Counted from the first letter of the stretch, positions 50,502-59,581 are shown. The stretch is 64,000 bases of DNA from Mangrovimonas sp. YM274 (GCF_030908385.1 NZ_CP133091.1:965501-1029500); one strand, 5' to 3'. A program made the numbers and translations. Notes: generated from the sequence alone by a model not told the origin.

Positions 50502-52153
50502 TATAGGTTGTATTCTGAGAGTGGTTTAGTAAATTTCTCTGGATCGGCGGCCAGATAATATCTAGGATCGTCGATGTCTTCAATCACCACATCTTTAAAT
50601 TTAGGATTGGCTTTATATAGCAAGGTTTTGCAATCTTCGCTTAAGTGTTTTAGTTTGATGGATTTCCCTTCAGCTTCATATTTGTTCACCAAATTTGTGA
50701 TGGCTTCCAAAGCAGAGTGGTCGCTTACTCGAGATTCCACAAAATCAATTTCTACGTTATCAGGGTCGTTTTTTACATCAAACTTCTCGTTGAAATTTTG
50801 AATGGACCCAAAGAATAAAGGTCCCCAAATTTCATAAGTTTTGGTACCGTCCGGTTGCATGCGTTTACGAGCTCTAATCATGGTGGCATTTTTCCACGCA
50901 AATACCAAAGCCGATAAAATAACTCCAATAAATACCGCAATTGCCAAATCAAAAATAACGGTTACCGCCGATACAATAATCAATACAGCGGCATCTGCCA
51001 CAGGGATTTTTCTGATAATTCTAAAACTGGACCAAGCAAAAGTTTCAATAACCATCATAAACATAACCCCTACCAAAGCAGCAATTGGTACTTGCTCAAT
51101 ATATTGCGCGGTAAATAGGATGAAGGTCAACAATGTTAAGGCCATCATGATTCCGGAAAGTCGTCCTCTTCCGCCTGCATTAATGTTAATGACAGTTTGT
51201 CCAATCATACCACAACCCCCAGTGCCTCCAAACAGACCACTTACAATATTCCCTGCTCCTTGAGCTACACATTCACGGTTTCCGTTTCCTCTGGTTTCTG
51301 TAAGTTCATCCACCAAGTTCATGGTCATCAATGATTCAATAAGCCCCACAGATGCCGCTAAAAAAGCATATGGAAGGATAAATTTCAGAGTGTCTAAATT
51401 GAAAGGTAGGTTTTGCCAAAGTTCAAGATTTGGAGTCGGGAACTCGCCTTTTAGGCCTTCACCTCCCCCTTCTACGATATAAGAACCAACAGTACTCACA
51501 TCAAGGTTAAAGAACACTACAATACCCGTGGTAACAAGAATTGCGGTTAGGGCCGCTGGGATTTTGGAGGTCACTTTAGGCAACAACCAAATAATGGCCA
51601 TCGTAAGTCCAACAAGGCCTAGCATCGTGTAAAGTTCCATGCCTTGCATTGGGATGTCAATATATTTTTTTAGGCCATCGGCCCCAATTTCCAATTGTTT
51701 GTGAGAGAACATGCGGACTTGTGCCAAAAAAATTACGATGGCTAATCCGTTTACAAATCCCATCATTACGGGGTGCGGTATCAAGCGTACAAAACGCCCC
51801 AATTTAAACACACCAGCCGCTATTTGGATAATTCCCATTAAAATGACGGCAGCCAATAGATAGAAATAGCCCATATTTTCAACAGGCGTATCAAACAACA
51901 TTCCTTTGGCATGTCCTTCAGAAATAAGATGAACAAAAATAACGGCAACAGCTCCCGCTGCGCCAGAGATCAATCCTGGTCTTCCACCAAAAATTGCGGT
52001 GATCAATCCAATAATGAAGGCACCGGACAATGCTACCAAGGGGTCTATCTGTGCCACGAAGGCAAAGGCAACCACTTCGGGAATCATCGCCAATGATACT
52101 GTAATACCAGCGAAAATGTCGTTTTTAGGATTTTGGGTAAAGTTCTTGAACAT
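50501..52153 (-). CDS. SulP-family anion transporter with STAS domain
   Basis: The 550-residue protein has about 10-12 membrane segments, the SulP segments GLITAIFGGRPGLISGAAGA and GGTGGCGMIGQTVININAGG, and a C-terminal STAS domain (about 425-530). Substrates of the family include sulfate, bicarbonate and other anions, which cannot be told apart here. It stands alone. A CAAAGATA at 52195-52202 (TATCTTTG on the minus strand) gives a -7 element some 42 bases upstream of the ATG. Confidence 0.92.
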   Translation of the reverse strand: MFKNFTQNPKNDIFAGITVSLAMIPEVVAFAFVAQIDPLVALSGAFIIGLITAIFGGRPGLISGAAGAVAVIFVHLISEGHAKGMLFDTPVENMGYFYLLAAVILMGIIQIAAGVFKLGRFVRLIPHPVMMGFVNGLAIVIFLAQVRMFSHKQLEIGADGLKKYIDIPMQGMELYTMLGLVGLTMAIIWLLPKVTSKIPAALTAILVTTGIVVFFNLDVSTVGSYIVEGGGEGLKGEFPTPNLELWQNLPFNLDTLKFILPYAFLAASVGLIESLMTMNLVDELTETRGNGNRECVAQGAGNIVSGLFGGTGGCGMIGQTVININAGGRGRLSGIMMALTLLTFILFTAQYIEQVPIAALVGVMFMMVIETFAWSSFRIIRKIPVADAAVLIIVSAVTVIFDLAIAVFIGVILSALVFAWKNATMIRARKRMQPDGTKTYEIWGPLFFGSIQNFNEKFDVKNDPDNVEIDFVESRVSDHSALEAITNLVNKYEAEGKSIKLKHLSEDCKTLLYKANPKFKDVVIEDIDDPRYYLAADPEKFTKPLSEYNL

Positions 52154-52194
52154 CTTTAAACCGAGTTTCTTGATTTGTTTCTACTAAAAGTCGG

Positions 52195-52202
52195 CAAAGA
52201 TA
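52195..52202 (-). promoter_or_regulatory. Promoter -7 element for the SulP gene
   Basis: Minus-strand TATCTTTG matches TAnnTTTG. The same octamer and its flank (GGCAAAGATA on the plus strand) recur before the DUF5522 gene at 53185. Confidence 0.6.
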
Positions 52203-52260
52203 GGGTTTTATAAACGAACACTAAAATAGCTTGTAGAACCCTGATTCATAAGTTGTAAAA

Positions 52261-52291
52261 AAAGGCGCTGATTATAAATGTCAGCGCCTTT
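52261..52291 (-). terminator. Terminator after the DUF4136 gene
   Basis: AAAGGCGCTGA (52261-52271) pairs perfectly with TCAGCGCCTTT (52281-52291). On the minus strand it is followed by a run of T residues. Confidence 0.9.
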
Positions 52292-52311
52292 AAGTTTTGC
52301 GTGAGGTTATC

Positions 52312-52851
52312 TTACTTAATCATTTCCGGAGGATATTTTTCCATGATTTTGGCAACAAACTCATTGATGCGTTCTTCTTTTTTATTGATATTTTTAGATA
52401 GGTATCCAGTGCCTTGTCCTTGCCAAACTAACTCTTTTTTGGCGTTATCAATAAGATCTATGTACAAAACACCTTCAGTGTTAACAGAGACAGAGTTGTA
52501 ATTGTTCCAATAGTAAGGGCTCCACCCCCAGCCATAACCGTAAGGTCCAAAGCCATTATTATAGACATTTACTTGTTCCCTCGATTTGGTGAAAATGCTT
52601 ACCAGCATATCTGGATTTTCAGATTTGGTATAGCCCTTGGCCAGGAGTTCGGCTTCAATGGCTCTTAGGATGCGTTTTTTGTCCAAATCGTTAATTTCGG
52701 CTTTGTCAATCCCTGTTTTGAAAAAGGCAAAGGTTTTGTATTGTGCGAAATCTACCTTTTTATCGTAATCGGAAGCAACCTGTACAGAACTACAGGAAGT
52801 CGCTGTCAATACTATAATGGCAAGTGTGAGCGTAGTTAAAAAATTTTTCAT
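52312..52851 (-). CDS. DUF4136 lipoprotein
   Basis: I start at the ATG at 52851 because it begins an SPII signal peptide (MKNFLTTLTLAIIVLTATSC); a longer frame to 52914 adds 21 residues before it. The 179-residue lipoprotein has the DUF4136 features: VDFAQYKTFAFF, ILRAIEAELLAKGYTKSE and a late Tyr/Trp-rich segment before EGVLYIDLIDNAKKELVWQG. The family is widespread and uncharacterised. A terminator lies 20 bases downstream. Confidence 0.88.
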   Translation of the reverse strand: MKNFLTTLTLAIIVLTATSCSSVQVASDYDKKVDFAQYKTFAFFKTGIDKAEINDLDKKRILRAIEAELLAKGYTKSENPDMLVSIFTKSREQVNVYNNGFGPYGYGWGWSPYYWNNYNSVSVNTEGVLYIDLIDNAKKELVWQGQGTGYLSKNINKKEERINEFVAKIMEKYPPEMIK

Positions 52852-53015
52852 AGTGTTCTCAATTTTAATTTGGTAATATGGTATTTTGAATGTTCCCAAA
52901 ACAGAGTTAGTCACTTTTGGTTCAACATTAAACTAATCAATAATCATACCAGTATTTTAATGCAAATATTGGAATATTAGTGATTTATAAAACTAAAATT
53001 ACGAAATAAAAGGAT

Positions 53016-53180
53016 TTATTTTTTAGTGGTCCCCGTATTTTTATTGTAACCATAGGGGCAGTGTCTACAGCCACTTTGGCAGCAGTAGCCACGTTTTAGA
53101 TGGTATTGTTCTGTAAAGCAACGGTAGCCTTCCGGGGTGAGGTAGTAATCTCCTTCTTCAATAGGAATTATTTTCTTCAT
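53016..53180 (-). CDS. DUF5522-type small cysteine-rich protein
   Basis: A 54-codon frame begins at ATG (complement of 53178-53180) and ends with TAA (complement of 53016-53018). The product reads MKKIIPIEEGDYYLTPEGY, then FTEQYHLKRGYCCQSGCRHC followed by PYG, with the CCxxxCxxCPYG motif of DUF5522 proteins, which could bind zinc or an Fe-S cluster. A -7 element (TATCTTTG, complement of 53185-53192) lies five bases before the ATG, so the mRNA is probably leaderless. The function is unknown. The frame was found by reading the gap directly; the Cys pattern makes it convincing. Confidence 0.85.
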   Translation of the reverse strand: MKKIIPIEEGDYYLTPEGYRCFTEQYHLKRGYCCQSGCRHCPYGYNKNTGTTKK

Positions 53181-53184
53181 GTGG

Positions 53185-53192
53185 CAAAGATA
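53185..53192 (-). promoter_or_regulatory. Promoter -7 element for the DUF5522 gene
   Basis: Minus-strand TATCTTTG, a perfect TAnnTTTG, four bases before the ATG. Confidence 0.6.
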
Positions 53193-53228
53193 ATGTAATT
53201 TGGAGTGATTTTTGAAAGGGTAACTTCT

Positions 53229-53567
53229 ATGATTTTTGTTTCCAAATATTTAGTTCCGAAAGGTTATACAGGGATGACAATGTACCCTTTTGTATTTTTG
53301 AAGGAGAAAGCCTTGAAGTCCGATATAGTTTTGATTAACCATGAATATATTCATTTACGGCAGCAATTGGAATTGTTGATTTTGCCTTTTTATGTATGGT
53401 ATTTTTTGGAGTATGTGTTCGGATTGATAAAATACAGAAACCACAGAAGAGCCTACCGGAATATTTCTTTTGAACGCGAAGCCTTTTCACAGGAATGCAA
53501 TATGGAATACCTTAAGACAAGACCTTTTTTCGCCTTTTTGAAGTACCTTTGCAAACATGAAATTTAA
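53229..53567 (+). CDS. Small hypothetical protein with an HEXXH motif
   Basis: I prefer ATG 53229 (MIFVSKYLVPKGYTGMTMYP) over the GTG at 53205. The 112-residue protein has NHEYIHLRQQ (His38, Glu39, His42), a hydrophobic stretch (about 47-67) and a later FEREAF segment (Glu82, Glu84). HEXXH plus a downstream Glu is the zinc-ligand pattern of gluzincin peptidases, here in a very small protein. I do not recognise a named family. Its last 11 bases overlap the next gene, which carries its own -7 element within it (53544-53551). Confidence 0.65.
   Translation: MIFVSKYLVPKGYTGMTMYPFVFLKEKALKSDIVLINHEYIHLRQQLELLILPFYVWYFLEYVFGLIKYRNHRRAYRNISFEREAFSQECNMEYLKTRPFFAFLKYLCKHEI
53544..53551 (+). promoter_or_regulatory. 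Promoter -7 element for the ACC deaminase-like gene
   Basis: TACCTTTG lies five bases before the ATG at 53557 and inside the preceding gene. The 15 bases AGTACCTTTGCAAAC (53542-53556) are identical to those at the gldB promoter (30931-30945). Confidence 0.6.
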
Positions 53568-54471
53568 ACTGGAAGATGCCGTGATTCAAAAGGTGCTGTT
53601 GCCACCCGAATACGGTTCTGTTCAATTGTTTGTAAAGCGTGAAGATAGAATTCATGAGCATGTTTCTGGCAATAAATACCGTAAGCTTTTATATAATTTG
53701 AAAGCTGCTAAGGATGGGGGATTTGATACCTTGCTCACCTTTGGAGGTGCCTTTTCAAACCATATTGCTGCAGTTGCGGCTGCTGGACAAGCACAAGGAT
53801 TTAAAACCCTAGGGGTGATTAGGGGAGAAGAGCTTGCCTATAAAGTTGCCGATAACCCCACCTTAAAATTTGCTGAGGAATGTGGCATGCAGTTTCAGTT
53901 TGTCACCAGGGAGGATTATAGGTACAAAACTTCCCCTGAGTTTATTCAGCAATTAGAAACTAAATTTGGATCGTTCTATTTAGTTCCAGAGGGAGGTACC
54001 AATGAATTGGCGGTGAAAGGCAGCGAAGAAATTTTAAAGGACGTCCAAGAGGATTTTGATTATATCTGTTGTGCCGTGGGCACAGGAGGCACTATTTCGG
54101 GTCTCATTAATGGCAGCACTTCAACCCAAAAGATTCTGGGATTTCCCGCCTTGAAAGGTGGTTTTTTGTCCAAGGATATTAGTAAGTTTGCAAGAAATAC
54201 AAACTGGTCGTTGATTGAGGATTACCATTTTGGAGGATACGCCAAAATAAATGAAGATTTAATCAGTTTTATTAATCAGTTTAAGAAACAATATCAAATT
54301 CCTTTAGATCCTGTTTACACGGGTAAAATGATGTATGGTATTTTGGATTTGATCAAAAAAGGATATTTCCCAGAGCCATCCAAAATATTGGCCATCCATA
54401 CGGGCGGTTTACAGGGCATTGAAGGAATGAACATTAATTTAAAGCGAAAGCAATTACCGATAATAGATTAA
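53557..54471 (+). CDS. ACC deaminase / D-cysteine desulfhydrase family PLP enzyme
   Basis: The 304-residue fold-type II PLP enzyme has VKREDRIHEHVSGNKYRKL with the PLP lysine (in GNKYRK), GGAFSNHIAAVAAAG, and AVGTGGTISGLI which binds the phosphate. It is short compared with plant-type ACC deaminases (about 340) and more like D-cysteine desulfhydrases, so I leave the substrate open. It overlaps the HEXXH gene by 11 bases and is followed by the glucosaminidase gene after seven bases. Confidence 0.87.
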   Translation: MKFKLEDAVIQKVLLPPEYGSVQLFVKREDRIHEHVSGNKYRKLLYNLKAAKDGGFDTLLTFGGAFSNHIAAVAAAGQAQGFKTLGVIRGEELAYKVADNPTLKFAEECGMQFQFVTREDYRYKTSPEFIQQLETKFGSFYLVPEGGTNELAVKGSEEILKDVQEDFDYICCAVGTGGTISGLINGSTSTQKILGFPALKGGFLSKDISKFARNTNWSLIEDYHFGGYAKINEDLISFINQFKKQYQIPLDPVYTGKMMYGILDLIKKGYFPEPSKILAIHTGGLQGIEGMNINLKRKQLPIID

Positions 54472-54478
54472 ATAGTAT

Positions 54479-55309
54479 ATGAAGCGCATAGTTTTAGTAG
54501 CCTTGACAGGAATGTTTTTAGTAGGATGTGGGTCCAAAAGGACTGTGGTTACCAAAAAGAAAGATGTACCACCAAGAACCGTTTCTGTTCAGGTGGATGT
54601 GAAACCTGAAGAGCCTAAAAGTACTCAAGAAACCAGTACCAAGACTCCTCCTAAAACCTACGCCAGTGCTACCGAAGCTTACATAGCTAATTTTAATGCC
54701 ATTGCTATGGAAGAAATGCGTAAGTATAAAATTCCAGCAAGTATCACCTTGGCACAAGGTATTTTGGAATCTGGTTCCGGTCAAGCACGATTGGCAGTTG
54801 AGGCTAATAACCATTTTGGTATCAAATGCCACGGATGGAAAGGGCCAAAAATTTACCACGACGATGATGCTTCACAGGAATGTTTTAGAAAGTATTCGCA
54901 TGCGGAATCTTCTTTTGAAGACCATTCGGCGTTTTTGACGTCTAGAAGTCGCTATGCCAAATTGTTCGACTATAAACAGGACGATTATAAATCTTGGGCA
55001 AGAGGGTTGAGAGCAGCAGGCTATGCTACTGATAGAAAATATCCAGAGAAACTGATCAGTTTGATTGAACGTTACCAATTGTACAAATATGATGAGCAAG
55101 TTCTTGGGAAAAGAGGGAGTTACGCACCTCCAACCAAAGAGGTTGTAGCAAGCAATGACAATGTTACCACTCATGAAGTGGTAAAAGGAGATACCTTATA
55201 TTCAATTTCCAAGCGTTATAATACAACGGTGGAATCCATCAGGGAATTGAATGGTATGAGAAGTAACGATTTAAGTATTGGTCAAATGTTAATTATAAAA
55301 AATAACTAA
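54479..55309 (+). CDS. Glucosaminidase-LysM lipoprotein
   Basis: The 276-residue protein begins with an SPII signal peptide (GMFLVGC lipobox), then a Lys/Pro/Thr-rich linker, a glucosaminidase domain of the FlgJ/LytG type (about 60-200, [20 protein letters not shown] with the catalytic Glu, and [11 protein letters not shown]), and a C-terminal LysM module (about 230-275, [20 protein letters not shown]). It should cut peptidoglycan glycan strands from the outer-membrane side. hemL starts two bases after its stop codon. Confidence 0.9.
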   Translation: MKRIVLVALTGMFLVGCGSKRTVVTKKKDVPPRTVSVQVDVKPEEPKSTQETSTKTPPKTYASATEAYIANFNAIAMEEMRKYKIPASITLAQGILESGSGQARLAVEANNHFGIKCHGWKGPKIYHDDDASQECFRKYSHAESSFEDHSAFLTSRSRYAKLFDYKQDDYKSWARGLRAAGYATDRKYPEKLISLIERYQLYKYDEQVLGKRGSYAPPTKEVVASNDNVTTHEVVKGDTLYSISKRYNTTVESIRELNGMRSNDLSIGQMLIIKNN

Positions 55310-55311
55310 AG

Positions 55312-56601
55312 ATGTTATATCAACGAAGCAGTACACTGTTTAAATTGGCGGAGGAAGTAATTCCTGGTGGGGTGAATTCCCCAGTACGGGCTTTTAAAGC
55401 GGTAGGAGGAACGCCAATTTTTGCCAAATCCGCCAAAGGTGCTTATGTATATGATGAAGATGACAATCGTTATATCGATTATATCAACTCATGGGGGCCT
55501 ATGATCTTAGGGCATGCACACCCACCGGTAGTTGAGGCGGTCATTGACAAAGCTAAAAAAGGGACTTCTTTTGGGATGCCCACGGAGATAGAAACTACAA
55601 TTGCTGAATTGGCAGTTTCTATGGTGCCTAATATTGATAAAATTCGTTTTGTAAATTCTGGAACCGAAGCTTGCATGAGTGCGGTGCGTTTGGCAAGAGG
55701 GTTTACAGGAAAGGATAAGATTATAAAATTTGCAGGTTGCTACCACGGCCATAGTGATTCATTCTTGATCCAAGCAGGAAGTGGTGCAGTCACTTTTGGC
55801 AGTCCTAACAGTCCAGGAGTAACGCAAGGCACGGCAAAGGACACGTTGCTGGCAAAATATAATGATATTGAGAATGTAAAAGCGCTTATTGAGGCCAATG
55901 CAGGAGAAATAGCCTGTATTATTTTGGAGCCTGTCGCCGGAAATATGGGCTGTGTGCCACCAAGGGATAATTTCCTTCAGAAGTTGAGAGCACTTTGTGA
56001 TGAACATGGAATTCTGTTGATTTTTGATGAGGTCATGACTGGTTTTAGATTGGCCAAAGGAGGCGCTCAGGAATTATTCAATGTAGATGCCGATATCGTG
56101 TGTTTTGGTAAAGTAATTGGAGGTGGTTTGCCGGTAGGTGCCTTTGCAGCCAGAAACGAAATTATGAATTACTTGGCGCCGTTGGGAGCCGTTTATCAGG
56201 CTGGAACCTTGAGCGGAAACCCGCTGGCAATGGCTGCTGGTTTAGCTATGCTATCGGAATTGAATGGAACCCCAGAAATATTCACAAGATTAGAAGAAAA
56301 GACGGCCTATTTACATAAAGGGATAGCCGAAGTGTTGGAACAACATGAAATCGTGCATACCATCAATAGAGTGGGGTCTATGATTTCGGTGCATTTTGCG
56401 GAAGATGCTGTAGTGGATTTTGAATCCTCTGCTAAGGGCAATAACGATACGTTTAAGGCCTTTTTCCATGGAATGCTTAATGAAGGGGTGTATATAGCGC
56501 CTAGTGCCTTTGAAACATGGTTTATAAGTGATGCACTTTCTTATGAAGATTTGGATGCCACTATAAAAGCGGTGGATAAAGTAGCCGCAACATTAAAATA
56601 A
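55312..56601 (+). CDS. hemL: Glutamate-1-semialdehyde 2,1-aminomutase
   Basis: The 429-residue PLP enzyme matches Hem[20 protein letters not shown] at the start, [24 protein letters not shown], and the PLP lysine in [15 protein letters not shown] (Lys267). It makes 5-aminolevulinate for heme in the C5 pathway. The gene follows the glucosaminidase closely and is followed by a strong terminator. Length agrees with the family. Confidence 0.96.
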   Translation: MLYQRSSTLFKLAEEVIPGGVNSPVRAFKAVGGTPIFAKSAKGAYVYDEDDNRYIDYINSWGPMILGHAHPPVVEAVIDKAKKGTSFGMPTEIETTIAELAVSMVPNIDKIRFVNSGTEACMSAVRLARGFTGKDKIIKFAGCYHGHSDSFLIQAGSGAVTFGSPNSPGVTQGTAKDTLLAKYNDIENVKALIEANAGEIACIILEPVAGNMGCVPPRDNFLQKLRALCDEHGILLIFDEVMTGFRLAKGGAQELFNVDADIVCFGKVIGGGLPVGAFAARNEIMNYLAPLGAVYQAGTLSGNPLAMAAGLAMLSELNGTPEIFTRLEEKTAYLHKGIAEVLEQHEIVHTINRVGSMISVHFAEDAVVDFESSAKGNNDTFKAFFHGMLNEGVYIAPSAFETWFISDALSYEDLDATIKAVDKVAATLK

Positions 56602-56606
56602 AGCAC

Positions 56607-56640
56607 AAAAAAAGCGATTCAATTTGAATCGCTTTTTTTT
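56607..56640. terminator. Bidirectional terminator after hemL
   Basis: AAAAAAAGCGATTC (56607-56620) pairs with GAATCGCTTTTTTT (56626-56639), loop AATTT, between convergent genes. Confidence 0.92.
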
Positions 56641-56661
56641 ATAAATATTCTTGCGTGAAAA

Positions 56662-56988
56662 TTAATTAGCCGAGAGATTTTTATATTGGAAATATTGATC
56701 TTCGGTTAATAAGTTCTTCATAGATTGATCCAATTCTTTGTCAATTTTAACTTTAGCTTCCCAGTTGGCTTTCAGGTCGGAACTGATAGCTTGGTACTTA
56801 GTCTCATAATCTTTATAAGCTTGGTATACTTCTTCAAGTGTGTCTGTATCAAACTTAATAACCTTTCTAAGGGATTCTGCTTTTTCAGAGGCTATTTTAT
56901 TAATTTCAATAGTGTTTTGGGCAGCAAGATTTCCTGCTCCAAATAATAGGGTGCCCATAAAAAGGCAAAGCGTAATTATTTTTTTCAT
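56662..56988 (-). CDS. Small exported helical protein
   Basis: The 108-residue product has a signal peptide (cleavage after NLAAQ) and a charged, all-helical mature part with DTDTLEEVYQAYKDYETKY and a late LLTEDQYFQYKNL (an LTxxQ-like motif). This resembles small Spy/CpxP-like periplasmic proteins, as does the next gene upstream on the same strand. The function is unknown. It shares the terminator at 56607 with hemL. Confidence 0.7.
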   Translation of the reverse strand: MKKIITLCLFMGTLLFGAGNLAAQNTIEINKIASEKAESLRKVIKFDTDTLEEVYQAYKDYETKYQAISSDLKANWEAKVKIDKELDQSMKNLLTEDQYFQYKNLSAN

Positions 56989-57053
56989 AGGTGTGTTATG
57001 TTAGTTCAAAATTGAAAATCTAAAGTAATAAAATTTCAAACTTAAAAACAAAC

Positions 57054-57085
57054 AAAAAGCATTGACTTTAAAATCAATGCTTTTT
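57054..57085 (-). terminator. Terminator after the Spy-like gene
   Basis: AAAAAGCATTGA (57054-57065) pairs perfectly with TCAATGCTTTTT (57074-57085). It lies 32 bases beyond the stop codon of the minus-strand gene at 57117. Confidence 0.88.
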
Positions 57086-57116
57086 CACTAACTAAAACTA
57101 ATTAACCAACCAAAAA

Positions 57117-57575
57117 TTATCTATTCCTAGGGGATTTTCCTCTTTGAGCGAGCATTTGTTTTTGATTTTGCCCTCTAATGGTTTCCCATTTTTCATACTG
57201 TTCATCGGTCAAAATGCGCTTAACTTTTTTCTTATATTCAATTTGACGGTCCAATCTTTCGTTCATTCTAGCGGCCATGACATCACTGGATGGGCATTGG
57301 CCTTGTTGTCTCATGCTTTGTCTGGCAGTCATTTTAGCCTTTCTATATTTGGCTTCTTCCAGATTTATAGCTTGTAGTTCTTTTTGCTGAGCTTCTGTTA
57401 AGTCCAAATTAAGGGTCATTCTTTTGGTACGTAATTCTGAAGCCTGCTCGGGTGTTAAATCTTGTAACATGCCCATGCGGTCTCCTCGATTTCCGTTTTG
57501 GAAGTTTCTAGGGCCTTGTTGTGCGCTGACCTGAAATGCAATGATTGCAAAGGCCATTAAGAATATTGTTTTCAT
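57117..57575 (-). CDS. Spy/CpxP-like exported protein
   Basis: The 152-residue protein has a signal peptide (cleavage after VSAQ) and a helical, highly charged domain with three LTxxQ-like motifs: LTPEQASEL, LTEAQQKEL and LTDEQYEKWE. This is the pattern of Spy/CpxP-type periplasmic chaperones and related DUF4890 proteins of Bacteroidota. An Arg/Gln/Gly-rich tail ends it. A 279-base gap lies upstream. Chaperone activity is inference. Confidence 0.75.
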   Translation of the reverse strand: MKTIFLMAFAIIAFQVSAQQGPRNFQNGNRGDRMGMLQDLTPEQASELRTKRMTLNLDLTEAQQKELQAINLEEAKYRKAKMTARQSMRQQGQCPSSDVMAARMNERLDRQIEYKKKVKRILTDEQYEKWETIRGQNQKQMLAQRGKSPRNR

Positions 57576-57854
57576 GGTATTACGTTTTTACGTTACTCTG
57601 CTTTTTAGACTTAAGGGTTGGTGGATGGTTTAATGGAGTTGTCAATTTTAACTACTTGTTAACATGTTGGGCCTGCGCTATTAAGTTGAGTGTTGTAGGG
57701 TAGAGCGGGGTGGTTTCCATTTTATAATAAACTGTTTCAGACTACACTTTAGAAACGAGAAGCTGTTTTGGACAATAATCAGCCAATTGCCAATTATGTT
57801 GAAAACTAATCAGTAATTAGCTAACTTTGGCAGTAAATAAATTCTCTAAACTAT
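57576..57854. other. Intergenic region with the M49-like gene promoter only
   Basis: In these 279 bases between divergent genes I find one clear promoter (57799-57829) and no small frame, RNA gene or long repeat. Confidence 0.6.
57799..57829 (+). promoter_or_regulatory. Promoter of the M49-like peptidase gene
   Basis: TTG (57799-57801), a 20-base spacer and TAACTTTG (57822-57829) match the Bacteroidota consensus exactly. The ATG is at 57855. Confidence 0.82.
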
Positions 57855-59507
57855 ATGAAAAACATTGTTACAATGTTAGCACTTATGGTGTTGGCATCCT
57901 CATGTAAAAATGAAAAAACAAAAGAAGAAGTAGTCCAAGAAGAACCTCAGGAAGTTACTCAGGTTGATATGACTAAAAAGTTGGGTAAATATGTTTCAGT
58001 GAAACTTACTTCGGATATTTCCAAGCTTACCGAAAGCGAGCAAAAAATGATCCCTATTTTAATTCAGGCAGCTGAACGAATGAACGACCTGTTTTGGTAC
58101 GAAGCCTATGGTGACAAAGACGCTCTACTTAATTCCATTTCAGATGCCGACACTAAAACCTTTACTATTATCAATTATGGGCCTTGGGACCGTTTGGACG
58201 GTAATAAGCCTTTTGTAGAAGGTGTTGGGGAGAAACCTTTAGGAGCAAACTTTTATCCGAAGGATATGACGCCAGAGGAATTCAAGGCAGCTCAAATTGA
58301 CGATAAAAATAGCATTTACAACTTTGTACGTCGTGATGAGAATGGGAAGTTGTATTCCATTCCTTACCACCAACAGTTTGAAGCCGAGTTGAAGGACGTG
58401 GCGGCTTTATTGATGGAAGCATCAACATTGGCCGAGGATGAAGGTTTGAAGAAATATTTGGAGTTGAGAGCCGATGCCTTATTGACAGATGACTACCAAC
58501 CAAGTGATTTGGCGTGGATGGATATGAAGTCCAATACATTGGATATCGTAATCGGGCCTATTGAAACTTATGAAGATCAAATGTTCGGGAACAAGGCGTC
58601 TCACGAGGCTTATGTGTTGATTAAAGATCAGGATTGGAGTGCTAAATTGGCGCGTTTTGCAAGCTTTTTACCGGAACTACAAAAGAATTTGCCAGTGGAA
58701 GAAGCCTATAAAAAAGAAACTCCTGGAACCGATAGCGACCTTAATGCCTATGATGTTGTTTACTACGCTGGTGATTGTAATGCCGGTAGTAAAACCATAG
58801 CAATTAATTTGCCAAATGATGAAAAGGTGCAATTGGAAAAAGGAACAAGACGTTTACAGTTGAAAAATGCTATGCGCGCCAAATTTGATAAGATTTTGGT
58901 TCCTATTTCAGAAGTTTTGATAGACGAAAGTCAGCGTAACCACATCACTTTTGATGCCTTTTTTGCCAATACGATGTTTCATGAAGTGGCTCATGGATTA
59001 GGAGTTAAAAACACCATTAATGGAAAAGGGACCGTGAGGGAGTCGCTTAAGGAGTTGTCGAGCGCCTTGGAAGAGGGAAAAGCTGATGTATTGGGATTGT
59101 ATATGGTTCAACAATTGCATGAAAAAGGTGAAATTGATGGGGATATGAAAGATTATATGACCACGTTTATGGCGAGTATTTTCCGCTCAGTGCGTTTTGG
59201 TGCATCCTCGGCTCATGGAAAGGCTAATATGATTCGTTTTAACTTTTTTAAGGAGCACGGCGCATTTACAAGGTCGGAAGATGGTACTTATAAAGTAAAC
59301 TATGACAATATGATTGTAGCTATGAAAGACTTATCTGGTTTGATTTTGAAGCTTCAAGGTGACGGAGATTATGCTGGAGTAGGGGCTTTGGTAGCTGAAA
59401 AGGCTGCTATTTCAAACGAGCTTCAAAGTGATTTGGATAGATTGAGTGCTTCCAATATTCCTGTAGATGTTATTTACGAGCAGGGAACTGATGTTTTAGG
59501 ATTGTAG
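57855..59507 (+). CDS. M49-like (dipeptidyl peptidase III-type) zinc peptidase lipoprotein
   Basis: The 550-residue lipoprotein (SPII lipobox VLASSC) has HEVAHGLG (His376, Glu377, His380) and a second motif EEGKAD (Glu406-Asp411), spaced as the two zinc motifs of family M49. Classical DPP III has HEXXGH with one extra residue; here the motif is the shorter HEXXH. It is probably a periplasmic or outer-membrane dipeptidyl peptidase or a related hydrolase; the assignment is by motif order and domain resemblance. It has its own promoter and a terminator behind it. Confidence 0.78.
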   Translation: MKNIVTMLALMVLASSCKNEKTKEEVVQEEPQEVTQVDMTKKLGKYVSVKLTSDISKLTESEQKMIPILIQAAERMNDLFWYEAYGDKDALLNSISDADTKTFTIINYGPWDRLDGNKPFVEGVGEKPLGANFYPKDMTPEEFKAAQIDDKNSIYNFVRRDENGKLYSIPYHQQFEAELKDVAALLMEASTLAEDEGLKKYLELRADALLTDDYQPSDLAWMDMKSNTLDIVIGPIETYEDQMFGNKASHEAYVLIKDQDWSAKLARFASFLPELQKNLPVEEAYKKETPGTDSDLNAYDVVYYAGDCNAGSKTIAINLPNDEKVQLEKGTRRLQLKNAMRAKFDKILVPISEVLIDESQRNHITFDAFFANTMFHEVAHGLGVKNTINGKGTVRESLKELSSALEEGKADVLGLYMVQQLHEKGEIDGDMKDYMTTFMASIFRSVRFGASSAHGKANMIRFNFFKEHGAFTRSEDGTYKVNYDNMIVAMKDLSGLILKLQGDGDYAGVGALVAEKAAISNELQSDLDRLSASNIPVDVIYEQGTDVLGL

Positions 59508-59528
59508 AAAACAATTTATATAAACAAA

Positions 59529-59560
59529 AAAAAGCTTCAGAATTACTTCTGAAGCTTTTT
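59529..59560. terminator. Bidirectional terminator
   Basis: AAAAAGCTTCAGAA (59529-59542) pairs perfectly with TTCTGAAGCTTTTT (59547-59560) around TTAC, between the convergent M49-like and metalloprotease genes. Confidence 0.93.
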
Positions 59561-59581
59561 CGTTTTGAAGATGTTCTTCGT

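Noticed and set aside
57576-57854. A tRNA or small RNA in the 279-base gap
   Set aside because: No cloverleaf, no terminator-ended transcript, and no small frame were found on either strand; only a promoter is visible.
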